This document shows positions 17,675-25,350 of a DNA stretch of 46,145 nucleotides, piece after piece (positions within the stretch are counted from its first letter, which is position 1; each line of letters opens with the position of its first letter). Both the position numbers and the translations under genes were made by a program. The DNA is taken from the NCBI GenBank assembly GCA_902491055.1, contig CABUGI010000005.1, positions 1-46,145 on the forward strand, given 5' to 3'. Source of the DNA: an uncultured Collinsella sp. (lineage in GTDB: Bacteria > Actinomycetota > Coriobacteriia > Coriobacteriales > Coriobacteriaceae). Under the pieces are notes generated by a model, which worked only from the letters and a program-made list of their open reading frames with translations, had not been told where the DNA came from and searched no databases.

Positions 17675-19678
17675 ATGTCGAAGCAAGCGGTCGTTGGAAT
17701 CTTGGCGCATGTCGATGCCGGCAAGACCACGTTGGCCGAGGCCATGCTGTTCAACGCGGGTCGCATCCGCAAGCGCGGCCGCGTGGACGATGGCGATTCG
17801 CATCTGGATACGAACGCGATCGAGCGCGAGCGCGGCATTACGATCTTCTCGTCGCAGGCCGTACTCGATCATGGCGATACCCACGTCATGCTCGTGGATG
17901 CGCCGGGGCATGTCGATTTTTCTGCCGAGGCGGAGCGCACATTGCGCGCGCTGGACTACGCGATTTTGGTTGTGGGTGCCAACGATGGCGTGCAGGGGCA
18001 TACCGAAACTCTGTGGCGCCTGCTTGCGCGCTATGACATTCCGACGTTCATCTTTATCAACAAAATTGATTTGGAGAATCCCGGTCGCGATATTTTGCTG
18101 GCACAGCTCGGGCAGCGTCTTTCCGAAGGCTGCCTGGATGCCAACGAACTGCTGGCGGGCGGCGCCGTTCAGGAGGACGCTGCCGCGTTGGACGAGGCGG
18201 CGCTCGAGGAGTTTCTTGAAGCGGGCGAGCTTTCTGTCGCAACGCTGTCGCGCATGGTTGCCGAGCGCAAGCTCTTTCCCTGCTTTGCCGGCTCGGCGCT
18301 CAAGGACCAAGGCGTGGACGAGCTGCTGGATGGCATATGCGCGCTGATGCGCGAACAGGCGTGGCTCCCGGAGTTTGCCGCGCGCGTCTATCGTGTCAGC
18401 CGCGGGGATCGCGGCGAGCGTTTGGCTTGGGTTAAAGTGACCGGCGGCACGCTGCATGCCAAGCAGATGATTGACGGACGTTCCGGTGCCGAGGCATGGG
18501 AGCAGAAGGTCGATCAGGTACGCATCTATAACGGCGAGAAGTATGAGCTTGCCCAAGAAGTTGCTGCTGGCGGTATTTGTGCCGTGACGGGTCTTGCGCA
18601 CGTTCGCCCGGGGGACGCCCTGGGCGCGGAGCCCGCGGGCGATGCGCCCGTCATTGCGCCGGTCCTCACCTATACGGTGCTGCCGGGCGAACACGACGTC
18701 CATACGGTGTTCAAAGCGTTGGCTGAGCTGGCGGATGAAGACCCCATGCTCGGCGTAAGCTGGAATACGCATCTTGAACAAATACATCTGCAGCTCATGG
18801 GAGCGGTGCAGCTCGAGGTCGTGCAGCGCGTTCTTGCCGATCGTTTTGGCCTTGCGGTCGAGTTTGAGTCTGGCGGCATTCTCTATAAGGAGACTATTTC
18901 GCAGCCGGTCGAGGGCGTGGGCCACTTTGAGCCACTGCGCCACTATGCCGAGGTGCATCTGCGCCTGGAGCCGTTGCCGGCGGGCTCGGGCGTGCAGTTT
19001 GGCACCGTGACCTCGACCGACGAGCTCGATCTTAACTGGCAGCGTCTGGCGCTCACCAACGCCATGGAGCGCGATCATCTGGGTGCGCTGACCGGCTCGC
19101 CCATCACCGATGTGCGCATTACGCTCACGGGTGGCCGCGCGCATGCCAAACACACCGAGGGCGGCGATTTTCGCCAGGCCACGTACCGCGCGATTCGCCA
19201 GGGGCTCATGCAGGCGCGTGAGGCCGGCGCGGCGGTGCTGTTGGAGCCGTGGTATCGCTTTGAGCTCGAGGTGCCGGGGGAGTGCGTGGGCCGGGCGCTC
19301 TCGGATGCCACGCGCATGGGTGCCGAGTACGAGCCGCCGACGATGGCGGGAGACCGGGCGAAGCTTGTGGGTCGCGTGCCGGCATCTGAGGTGCAGGATT
19401 ACGCGCTGGAGGTGGCTGCCTACACGAGTGGTCGTGGGCATCTGTACCTGGAGTTCGCCGGCTATGCGCCTTGCCATGATGCCGAGTGCGTAATCGAGAC
19501 GGCCGCCTATGAGCCCGAGGCCGATCTGCCCAACACGCCCGACTCGGTCTTTTGCTCTCACGGCACCGGCTACACGGTCAAATGGTACGACGTACCCGCC
19601 GCAGCTCATGTAAAGGTCGATCCCGCCACCTTCCGCCCCTGGCGAGCGGCGGACGCCGAGTTTTTCGGCCATAGGTGA
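17675..19678 (+). CDS. Tet(M)/Tet(O)-like ribosomal protection type translation GTPase
   Basis: A 667-residue EF-G paralogue. G1 AHVDAGKTT is at 11-19, G2 RGITI near 58, G3 DAPGH near 74, and G4 NKID near 128. The NILAHVDAGKTTL/EAMLFNAGRIRKRGRVD start and the overall length (Tet proteins are about 640) place it with the tetracycline ribosomal protection clade rather than EF-G. Identity to the known Tet classes looks modest, so it may be a chromosomal translation factor of unknown function and not a resistance gene. ATG 17675 has AAAAGGAG; a longer frame adds 23 basic residues. It is monocistronic; the ATPase gene downstream has its own phased-repeat leader. Confidence 0.8.
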   Translation: MSKQAVVGILAHVDAGKTTLAEAMLFNAGRIRKRGRVDDGDSHLDTNAIERERGITIFSSQAVLDHGDTHVMLVDAPGHVDFSAEAERTLRALDYAILVVGANDGVQGHTETLWRLLARYDIPTFIFINKIDLENPGRDILLAQLGQRLSEGCLDANELLAGGAVQEDAAALDEAALEEFLEAGELSVATLSRMVAERKLFPCFAGSALKDQGVDELLDGICALMREQAWLPEFAARVYRVSRGDRGERLAWVKVTGGTLHAKQMIDGRSGAEAWEQKVDQVRIYNGEKYELAQEVAAGGICAVTGLAHVRPGDALGAEPAGDAPVIAPVLTYTVLPGEHDVHTVFKALAELADEDPMLGVSWNTHLEQIHLQLMGAVQLEVVQRVLADRFGLAVEFESGGILYKETISQPVEGVGHFEPLRHYAEVHLRLEPLPAGSGVQFGTVTSTDELDLNWQRLALTNAMERDHLGALTGSPITDVRITLTGGRAHAKHTEGGDFRQATYRAIRQGLMQAREAGAAVLLEPWYRFELEVPGECVGRALSDATRMGAEYEPPTMAGDRAKLVGRVPASEVQDYALEVAAYTSGRGHLYLEFAGYAPCHDAECVIETAAYEPEADLPNTPDSVFCSHGTGYTVKWYDVPAAAHVKVDPATFRPWRAADAEFFGHR

Positions 19679-19709
19679 TAGAGGGTCAGTCTCTTTGCCG
19701 CATCCTGTT

Positions 19710-19739
19710 GGTATAACTCGGTATAAGTTGGTATAACTG
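19710..19739. repeat. Three tandem 10-bp repeats upstream of the first AAA+ ATPase gene
   Basis: GGTATAA begins at 19710, 19720 and 19730, exactly one DNA turn apart, and is followed by a TTACC that mirrors GGTAA. The array ends 32 bases before the ATPase start codon, where an operator would lie. Similar phased repeats precede the paralogous ATPase gene (24561-24615). Confidence 0.75.
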
Positions 19740-19771
19740 TTACCAGGGTTTGCCAATCTGAGGAGGCCGAC

Positions 19772-20890
19772 ATGAATCCAAATCCCTTTAAGCCCACGGC
19801 TGGCAAGCGGCCTCCGATACTCATCGGTCGCGAGTCGGTCATCGAGGATTTTGAGGAAGGGCTCGATAACGGCGCCGGAGCGCCGGGTAGGCTCATGCTC
19901 ATTACGGGAAATCGCGGCTGCGGCAAGACGGTTCTCCTGCGGGAGCTGCAACGTCTAGCCAATGAGTGCGGATGGGCGGTTATCTCCGATTCCGCTTCGC
20001 TTGGCTTATGCGACCGCTTAGTCGACGCGCTTCGCTCGAATAAACCCGTTGTGACGTCGTTGGGGTTCGGGCCGTCGTTTGGCCGGATGTCGGTCGAGGC
20101 GGCGCGAGCAAAGGGCGAGACGTTACGAGGGCTGGTCAACGAGCGCCTCAAGAAGCTCGGTCCAGGCAAGGGCATACTGTTTGCGATTGACGAGGCGCAG
20201 TCTGCGTCTATCGAGGAGCTGGCGGCTCTTGCCGTTCTCTATCAGCAGGTGCTCGGAGATCAGGATGCTACGGGATTGCCCGATAGCGACCAGCGCGGTC
20301 TTGCGCTGGTGTTCGCCGGATTGCCCAGTATGGTTGATGACTTGCTCGAAGAGCCGAGCGTGGCGTTTTTGCGCCGTGCCCAGCAGCGTACGCTGGGGGC
20401 GATTTCTTTGCCCAAGGTGCGCGATTCATATATCCAGACGGTCAAAGACGCTGGTCTTTACGTTGACGCGGAGACGGCGGACCTTGCGGCGCGCAGGAGC
20501 ATGGGGCATCCCTATATGGTTCAGCTGGTGGGCTATTACATGTGGCGCTCTGCTGTCCGACGTAACTCGCAGGTCATTGAAAGGTGCGATGTCGAGGATG
20601 GCCATGCGGATGCCGTCTCCGAGTTCTATGAAGCAGTGGACGCTCCCTTGTATTACGGGCTGCGCAGTCCGCAGCGCCTCTTTATCGAGGCCATGGCGGC
20701 TGACGGGGACAAGCCGGCGCGCATGGCGGATATCATTGAGCGCTGCGACCGTACTCAGAGTTGGGCGAGCAAATATCGCGCAAGCCTGATTCGCGAGCGC
20801 GTCATCGAGGCTGCCGGATACGGTCTCGTCCGGTTTACCGTGCCCATGCTGGGCGCGTACATTCGCGATCGAGTTTTATGGCATGAGTAG
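19772..20890 (+). CDS. AAA+ ATPase with C-terminal winged helix (paralogue 1)
   Basis: A 372-residue protein. NPFKPTAGKRPPILIGR opens the AAA_16/Orc1-like domain. Walker A GNRGCGKT is at 46-53, Walker B LFAIDEAQ at 136-143, and a sensor-like VAFLRRAQQRTLG at 197-209. The last 80 residues form a winged-helix-like domain (ADIIERCDRTQSWASKYRASLIRERVIEAAGYGLVRFT). It shares this order and the FLRRAQQ motif with the gene at 23437-24537. Such Orc1/STAND-type ATPases of actinobacteria have no settled function; DNA binding through the wing is inference. GAGGAGG precedes the ATG. The uvrA-like gene starts 10 bases after its stop, so they form an operon. Confidence 0.8.
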   Translation: MNPNPFKPTAGKRPPILIGRESVIEDFEEGLDNGAGAPGRLMLITGNRGCGKTVLLRELQRLANECGWAVISDSASLGLCDRLVDALRSNKPVVTSLGFGPSFGRMSVEAARAKGETLRGLVNERLKKLGPGKGILFAIDEAQSASIEELAALAVLYQQVLGDQDATGLPDSDQRGLALVFAGLPSMVDDLLEEPSVAFLRRAQQRTLGAISLPKVRDSYIQTVKDAGLYVDAETADLAARRSMGHPYMVQLVGYYMWRSAVRRNSQVIERCDVEDGHADAVSEFYEAVDAPLYYGLRSPQRLFIEAMAADGDKPARMADIIERCDRTQSWASKYRASLIRERVIEAAGYGLVRFTVPMLGAYIRDRVLWHE

Positions 20891-20900
20891 GGTGATAAAG

Positions 20901-23396
20901 ATGACGGAACAGAAGATGAGTCCGCAGGCTATCGAGGTGCGTGGCGCGCGCGTCCATAACCTCAAGGACATCGATATCGATATTCCGCTGGGAAAGCTGG
21001 TGGGTATTGCCGGCGTATCGGGTTCGGGCAAGAGCTCGCTGGCACTGGGCGTTCTTTACGCCGAGGGCTCGCGTCGCTACTTGGAAGCACTCAGCACCTA
21101 TACTCGACGTCGCCTGACGCAGGCCGAGCACGCCCAGGTGGACGAGGTGCTACACGTGCCGGCGGCGCTCGCGCTGCACCAGCGCCCCAGCGTGCCGGGC
21201 GTGCGCTCGACCTTTGGTACCATGACCGAGCTCAACAACAGCCTGCGTCTGCTCTTTAGTCGCTGTGCCCATCACGTGTGCCCGCATTGCGGGGCACGCG
21301 TGGAGCCGAGCCTTAACGTGGCCGCAGGCTTGTCGCTCACGTGTCCGACATGCGGCCGCGAGTTCTACGCGCCGAGTGCCGAGGATTTGGCTTTCAATAG
21401 CGGCGGTGCATGCCCCACCTGTGGCGGCACCGGTGTCATGCGCGAGGTGGACGAAGCGAGCCTGGTGCCCGACGAGTCAAAGACTATCAACGAGGGTGCG
21501 GTCCTTCCCTGGGGCACGCTCATGTGGGATCTGATGAAGCAGGTGGCAGGCGAGATGGGCGTGCGCACCGATGTGCCGTTTAACCGGCTCACGCCTCAAG
21601 AGCGCGATCTCGTGTTCCACGGTCCGGCAGTTAAGAAGCACATTCTCTACGTTCCCAAAAATGGCGAGGGCGCCACGCCGCTCGACTTTACCTATTACAA
21701 CGCCGTCTATACCGTCGAGAATGCGCTCGCCAAGGTTAAGGACGATAAGGGCCTCAAACGCGTTGCACGCTTTTTGCGCGAGGGGCCATGCCGTGATTGC
21801 GGCGGCACGCGTCTCTCCGAGGCTGCGCGCCAGCCCCAGATGCGCGGTATCAATCTGTCGCAGGCCGCGGCCATGACGCTTGGCGATGCGGTTGAGTGGG
21901 TGCGCGGGGTGCCCGCATCCTTGCCGGCCGAGATGCGGCCCATGGCGACGGATATCTGCGATTCGTTTTTGAGCGCGGCCCGTCGTCTGGTCGACCTGGG
22001 TCTCGATTACCTTTCACTCGACCGCGCCGGTGCCACGCTCTCCACGGGTGAGCGCCAGCGCGTGCAGCTCGCCCGCGTGGTGCGCAACCGATCGACAGGC
22101 GTGCTCTATGTGCTGGACGAGCCCTCGATCGGCTTGCATCCTGCCAATGTCGACGGCTTGGTGGGCGTGATGCGTGATCTGGTGGATGACGGCAACACCG
22201 TGGTTGTTGTCGACCACGACACGCGCGTGCTGGCGGAAGCCGACTATCTGGTCGAGATGGGCCCCGTTGCCGGAGCGGGCGGCGGTAAAGTGATCGCCGC
22301 TGGTACGGTGGACGAGGTCGAACAATCGCAGGGCAGCCGCATCGCCCCGTTTTTGCGCGCAGAGTCCAAGCGCTTGCGTCCGCAGGTGACTGACGAGGAA
22401 ATGTTCGACCAGGGGCATATTCGCATGGCAACCGATGCCATCCATACCGTTAAGCCGCTCGAAGTTGATATCCCGCGCGGCCGCCTTGTTGCGGTTACGG
22501 GCGTTTCGGGTTCGGGCAAGACGACGTTGGTGCTCGAGACGCTCATCCCGGCGCTTAAGGCGCAGGCAGCCGGCGAGCGCCTGCCAAAACATGTGCGCTG
22601 GGTCGATGCCGAAGGCATTGCCCGCGCAAACCTGATTGACGCTACGCCTATCGGCGCCAACGTGCGCTCGACAGTGGCGACTTATGCCGACATTCATGAC
22701 GAGCTGCGTCGCGCCTTCGCCCGTACGTCCGAGGCCAAGGCAGCCGGCTACAAGGCGGGTGCCTTTAGTTACAACACTGGCGCCTTGCGGTGCCCTACGT
22801 GCGACGGCACGGGATCGATATCGCTCGACGTGCAGTTTTTGCCCGATGTCGAGATCGTCTGCCCGGCATGTCGCGGCTCACGTTATGCAGACGCGGCTTC
22901 GCATATCCATCGCGAGGGCAAGGACGGGAGTCTCCTTACGTTGCCGCAGCTCATGGACATGAGTGTGGACGAGGCCCTCGACGCCACGGTGGGACTCAAG
23001 AAGGTTCAGACGCGCTTACAGACCTTGCACGACCTGGGCCTGGGTTATCTCACGCTCGGTGAGCCCACGCCGGCGCTCTCGGGCGGCGAGGCACAACGCC
23101 TTAAGCTCGCGAGCGAGATGGGCCGCGTGCAGGACGATGCCGTATTTGTGTTCGACGAGCCCACGATCGGCCTGCATCCGCTCGATGTCCAAGTGTTGCT
23201 GAGTGTGTTCGACGGCCTCGTTGCCAAGGGCGCCACGGTTATCGTGATCGAACACGATCTCGACCTTATCCGTAATGCCGATTACGTGATCGACATGGGC
23301 CCGGGCGGTGGCGACGCCGGCGGGCAAATCGTCTGCGCCGGTACGCCGGGTGACATCGCGGCCTGCCCCGTAAGCATCACCGGTCGCTACCTATAG
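20901..23396 (+). CDS. UvrA-like excinuclease subunit, class II (UvrA2)
   Basis: An 831-residue ABC-type ATPase. NBD1 has GVSGSGKSS near 38-46 and signature LSTGERQRVQLA. NBD2 has a second GVSGSGKTT and LSGGEAQRLKLA. The zinc modules are present (CPHCG...CPTCG...CPTCGGTG in the first half, CPTCDGTGSI...CPACRG in the second). The spacer after the first zinc Cys pair is only about 50 residues against some 150 in UvrA, so the UvrB-binding domain is missing. That defines class II UvrA, which is linked to drug or DNA-damage protection rather than classical repair. ATG 20901 has AGGGTG upstream; ATG 20883 overlapping the ATPase gene is possible. It lies between two AAA+ paralogues. Confidence 0.88.
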   Translation: MTEQKMSPQAIEVRGARVHNLKDIDIDIPLGKLVGIAGVSGSGKSSLALGVLYAEGSRRYLEALSTYTRRRLTQAEHAQVDEVLHVPAALALHQRPSVPGVRSTFGTMTELNNSLRLLFSRCAHHVCPHCGARVEPSLNVAAGLSLTCPTCGREFYAPSAEDLAFNSGGACPTCGGTGVMREVDEASLVPDESKTINEGAVLPWGTLMWDLMKQVAGEMGVRTDVPFNRLTPQERDLVFHGPAVKKHILYVPKNGEGATPLDFTYYNAVYTVENALAKVKDDKGLKRVARFLREGPCRDCGGTRLSEAARQPQMRGINLSQAAAMTLGDAVEWVRGVPASLPAEMRPMATDICDSFLSAARRLVDLGLDYLSLDRAGATLSTGERQRVQLARVVRNRSTGVLYVLDEPSIGLHPANVDGLVGVMRDLVDDGNTVVVVDHDTRVLAEADYLVEMGPVAGAGGGKVIAAGTVDEVEQSQGSRIAPFLRAESKRLRPQVTDEEMFDQGHIRMATDAIHTVKPLEVDIPRGRLVAVTGVSGSGKTTLVLETLIPALKAQAAGERLPKHVRWVDAEGIARANLIDATPIGANVRSTVATYADIHDELRRAFARTSEAKAAGYKAGAFSYNTGALRCPTCDGTGSISLDVQFLPDVEIVCPACRGSRYADAASHIHREGKDGSLLTLPQLMDMSVDEALDATVGLKKVQTRLQTLHDLGLGYLTLGEPTPALSGGEAQRLKLASEMGRVQDDAVFVFDEPTIGLHPLDVQVLLSVFDGLVAKGATVIVIEHDLDLIRNADYVIDMGPGGGDAGGQIVCAGTPGDIAACPVSITGRYL

Positions 23397-23403
23397 GCGA
23401 TGC

Positions 23404-23424
23404 GACAAAGGGACTGTCCCTTTG
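23404..23424. repeat. Palindromic repeat, family C (CAAAGGGACTGTCCCTTTG), copy 1; likely bidirectional terminator
   Basis: CAAAGGGAC (23406-23414) and GTCCCTTTG (23416-23424) around one T, between the convergent uvrA-like gene and the second ATPase gene. The same 19 bases recur in the longer palindrome at 24631-24661, so the repeat flanks the ATPase gene on both sides. Confidence 0.85.
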
Positions 23425-23436
23425 CCTTATTGATGC

Positions 23437-24537
23437 CTATTTCACGCATTGAGCCGCGAGATAGTCGCGGAAGAATGGCAATTCAAATGCGACGAGCCCT
23501 CGTCCTCGTTCCCCGATGATGCCGGCATCTATCATGCGGCGTCGGTAGCGGGAGACCTGCTGCGGCGAACGCTTAAGGCGCTCGATAAGGTCAGCGGTGG
23601 TGGACTCTTTCTCGTCATCGAGCATGGCGATGAGGAATCGCTTGTCCTCTGCAGTGAGTTCCCTATAGGTTGCCGCGAGGATTCGGTCGTCCATCTCGTC
23701 GCGCGCGATTTTGATTCCCAGGTCAAAGTCGCGTGACGAGATTTCCTTCGAATCGCTTGTGAGATCCCAGGCACGGTAGCCTACGAGTTGCAATAGGAAG
23801 GGAAAACCAGAGATCGAGCGAACGGCTCTATCGATTCCCTCAGCATCTGCCAGGCGATCGTTTTCCTGGATCGTGCGAATCAAGGCCTCGCGTACGTCAT
23901 AGTCGGCAATGCGACTCAGATGATATTGTTGGGCGCGGCGAAGGAACGAGACCGTCTTGTGGTTCAGTAGCGTCGATACGTTGTTGGGAAGTCCCGCCAT
24001 GAGCAGGGCGACGCGTTTTCCATCGGTCACAAAGTGCTGATACGTCGCTGCGAGCTGAATCATCTCGTCGAGTGTCGGGTCCACCTCGTCAACCGTGACG
24101 AGCAGACCGGTGCCCGCCTCGTTGAGCTGGTCGATGATGTCGCTCATGCGATAACGCCAGGTTGAGGCATCGTGAACGCGATTGACCTCGATGCTGCCGA
24201 GCGGTGCAATTCCGAGGCCGGTGACTTCGAAGTTCTTAGACGGGTCGATAAGATGGCCGGCAGCACGTTTCGCCCCGAACTCGATTTCCTCAAGCATTCC
24301 CGGGAGCGCGATCGTCTTTACGGCTATCCAGCCGTGGGATTCCGCCCTTGTCGCGAGCGACGACATGAGAGCGGTTTTACCGGTTCCACGCGCGCCCGAG
24401 AAGATCGAGGTCAATTCTGGGCGCCTGCGCTGGCTCAAGAAGGCACGGTCCAAATCCCGAATAATCTGCTGTCTGCCAGCGAGATGGGCAGGAACCTCAC
24501 CAAAACTGGGGGTAAACGGGTTCTCGAGATATTTCAC
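23437..24537 (-). CDS. AAA+ ATPase with C-terminal winged helix (paralogue 2)
   Basis: A 366-residue protein homologous to the gene at 19772-20890: NPFTPSFGEVPAHLAGR start, Walker A GARGTGKT at 48-55, Walker B LLVTVDEVD at 145-153, VSFLRRAQQ at 196-204, and a C-terminal winged helix (ADLIERLKRSPQQVSRYRRRMIDAGIIGERGRG). Walker B to FLRRAQQ spacing is nearly the same in both. The N-terminal halves between Walker A and B have diverged strongly. GTG start is supported by AAAGGAGGG. It faces the uvrA-like gene and is bracketed by family C palindromes; upstream lies a six-step 10-bp-phased TTAA array. Confidence 0.8.
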   Translation of the reverse strand: MKYLENPFTPSFGEVPAHLAGRQQIIRDLDRAFLSQRRRPELTSIFSGARGTGKTALMSSLATRAESHGWIAVKTIALPGMLEEIEFGAKRAAGHLIDPSKNFEVTGLGIAPLGSIEVNRVHDASTWRYRMSDIIDQLNEAGTGLLVTVDEVDPTLDEMIQLAATYQHFVTDGKRVALLMAGLPNNVSTLLNHKTVSFLRRAQQYHLSRIADYDVREALIRTIQENDRLADAEGIDRAVRSISGFPFLLQLVGYRAWDLTSDSKEISSRDFDLGIKIARDEMDDRILAATYRELTAEDKRFLIAMLDDEKESTTADLIERLKRSPQQVSRYRRRMIDAGIIGERGRGLVAFELPFFRDYLAAQCVK

Positions 24538-24560
24538 AAGGCCCTCCTTTAGCGTCTCGG

Positions 24561-24615
24561 GTTAACTTCATTTTATTCTAGTTAATTTAAGTTAAAAGTG
24601 ATTAATTACGTTTAA
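24561..24615. repeat. 10-bp-phased TTAA array upstream of the second AAA+ ATPase gene
   Basis: TTAA occurs at 24562, 24582, 24592, 24602 and 24612, with TTTA at the skipped register 24572. Three of the steps read GTTAA, at 24561, 24581 and 24591. The array covers 24-78 bases before the GTG start and contains the likely promoter. It mirrors the phased GGTATAA array of the paralogue. Confidence 0.65.
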
Positions 24616-24630
24616 CTCTATGGCGGTCGA

Positions 24631-24661
24631 ATGTGACAAAGGGACTGTCCCTTTGTCACAT
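24631..24661. repeat. Palindromic repeat, family C, copy 2 (15-bp perfect arms) overlapping the trmL stop
   Basis: Arms 24631-24645 and 24647-24661 are perfect with a single central T. The trmL TGA stop (24658-24656) lies inside the right arm. It can act as the trmL terminator even without a T-tract. Confidence 0.85.
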
Positions 24662-25255
24662 GCCGGCAAAGCCGGTCTGGCGGAGAGCTTCGTAGAGGAC
24701 GATGGCGGCGCTGTTGGAGAGGTTGAGTGCGCTGATGCGGTAGTCGTCCGGGTTGACGAAGTTGCCGCAGATATCCTGCTGAAGGATGGCCTCGTGGCTG
24801 TCCTCGGTATGCCCGAGCGATTCCTCGTGGGCTTCCCAAGCCTCGGCGTTATCGAGTGAGTCACAATCGCGCAGCATGGGGATACGCTCGCAACGCTCGG
24901 GCGCCGCGGCAAGCAGTGGCTCGGGAATGCCCGAGCTCTCGCTGCCAAAGACCAAGTAGTCACCATCGCGGTAGGTGCTTTGCGCATAGGTGCGGCGTGC
25001 CTTTTTGGTCAGCAGATGCAGGCGACCATCGGCGGGGGAGAGATCGTTGCGCGCAAGGAAATCCTCCCAGCCGGCATAGGTCGTCACGTCCAAGTTTTGC
25101 CAGTAGCCCAGACCGGCGCGACGTACCGTCTTGTCGTCGAGCGAAAACCCCAGCGGCTCCACCAGATGCAGGCGGGCGCCGGTGACCACGCAGGTGCGGC
25201 CGATATTGCCCGTATTGGCCGGAATCTCGGGCGCATACAGCACAATGTTGAACAT
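24656..25255 (-). CDS. trmL: tRNA (cytidine/uridine-34 2'-O)-methyltransferase, TrmL family, with an insertion
   Basis: A 199-residue SPOUT enzyme. It starts FNIVLYAPEIPANTGNIGRT, as TrmL does, and has VFGSESSGIPE (motif 2) near 102-112 and ISALNLSNSAAIVLYEALR (motif 3) near 174-192. TrmL methylates the wobble ribose of tRNA-Leu. Normal length is about 155. The extra 45 residues (about 128-172, acidic, with Cys131 and Cys163) sit between RIPM and the motif 3 strand, at the rim of the SAM pocket. Start at 25255 follows AAGGAG. It stands 24 bases downstream of the CobW terminator hairpin. Confidence 0.9.
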   Translation of the reverse strand: MFNIVLYAPEIPANTGNIGRTCVVTGARLHLVEPLGFSLDDKTVRRAGLGYWQNLDVTTYAGWEDFLARNDLSPADGRLHLLTKKARRTYAQSTYRDGDYLVFGSESSGIPEPLLAAAPERCERIPMLRDCDSLDNAEAWEAHEESLGHTEDSHEAILQQDICGNFVNPDDYRISALNLSNSAAIVLYEALRQTGFAGM

Positions 25256-25278
25256 GAATCTCCTTGGCTCAGAACGAA

Positions 25279-25311
25279 AAACCACCACGAAGTTAACCTT
25301 CGTGGTGGTTT
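25279..25311 (-). terminator. Terminator of the CobW-type GTPase gene, abutting trmL
   Basis: 14-bp perfect arms (25279-25292 and 25298-25311) with a 5-base loop. Minus-strand transcription meets the hairpin 40 bases after the CobW stop and then TTTTT. Its 3' edge is only 24 bases from the trmL start, so it may also attenuate trmL. Confidence 0.85.
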
Positions 25312-25350
25312 GGCGGTTACGTAGACAGAAAAATGCCCGCTTGGATAAAC

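Noticed and set aside
17000..19951. A 983-residue open frame on the minus strand opposite the GNAT and Tet-like genes
   Set aside because: It is an antisense shadow of GC-rich codons: no domain, rich in Arg, Ala and His, with the true gene clear on the other strand.
19772..24537. A known defence island (restriction-modification, BREX, toxin-antitoxin) at the AAA+/UvrA2 locus
   Set aside because: No nuclease, methylase or toxin signature lies in or beside the three genes.
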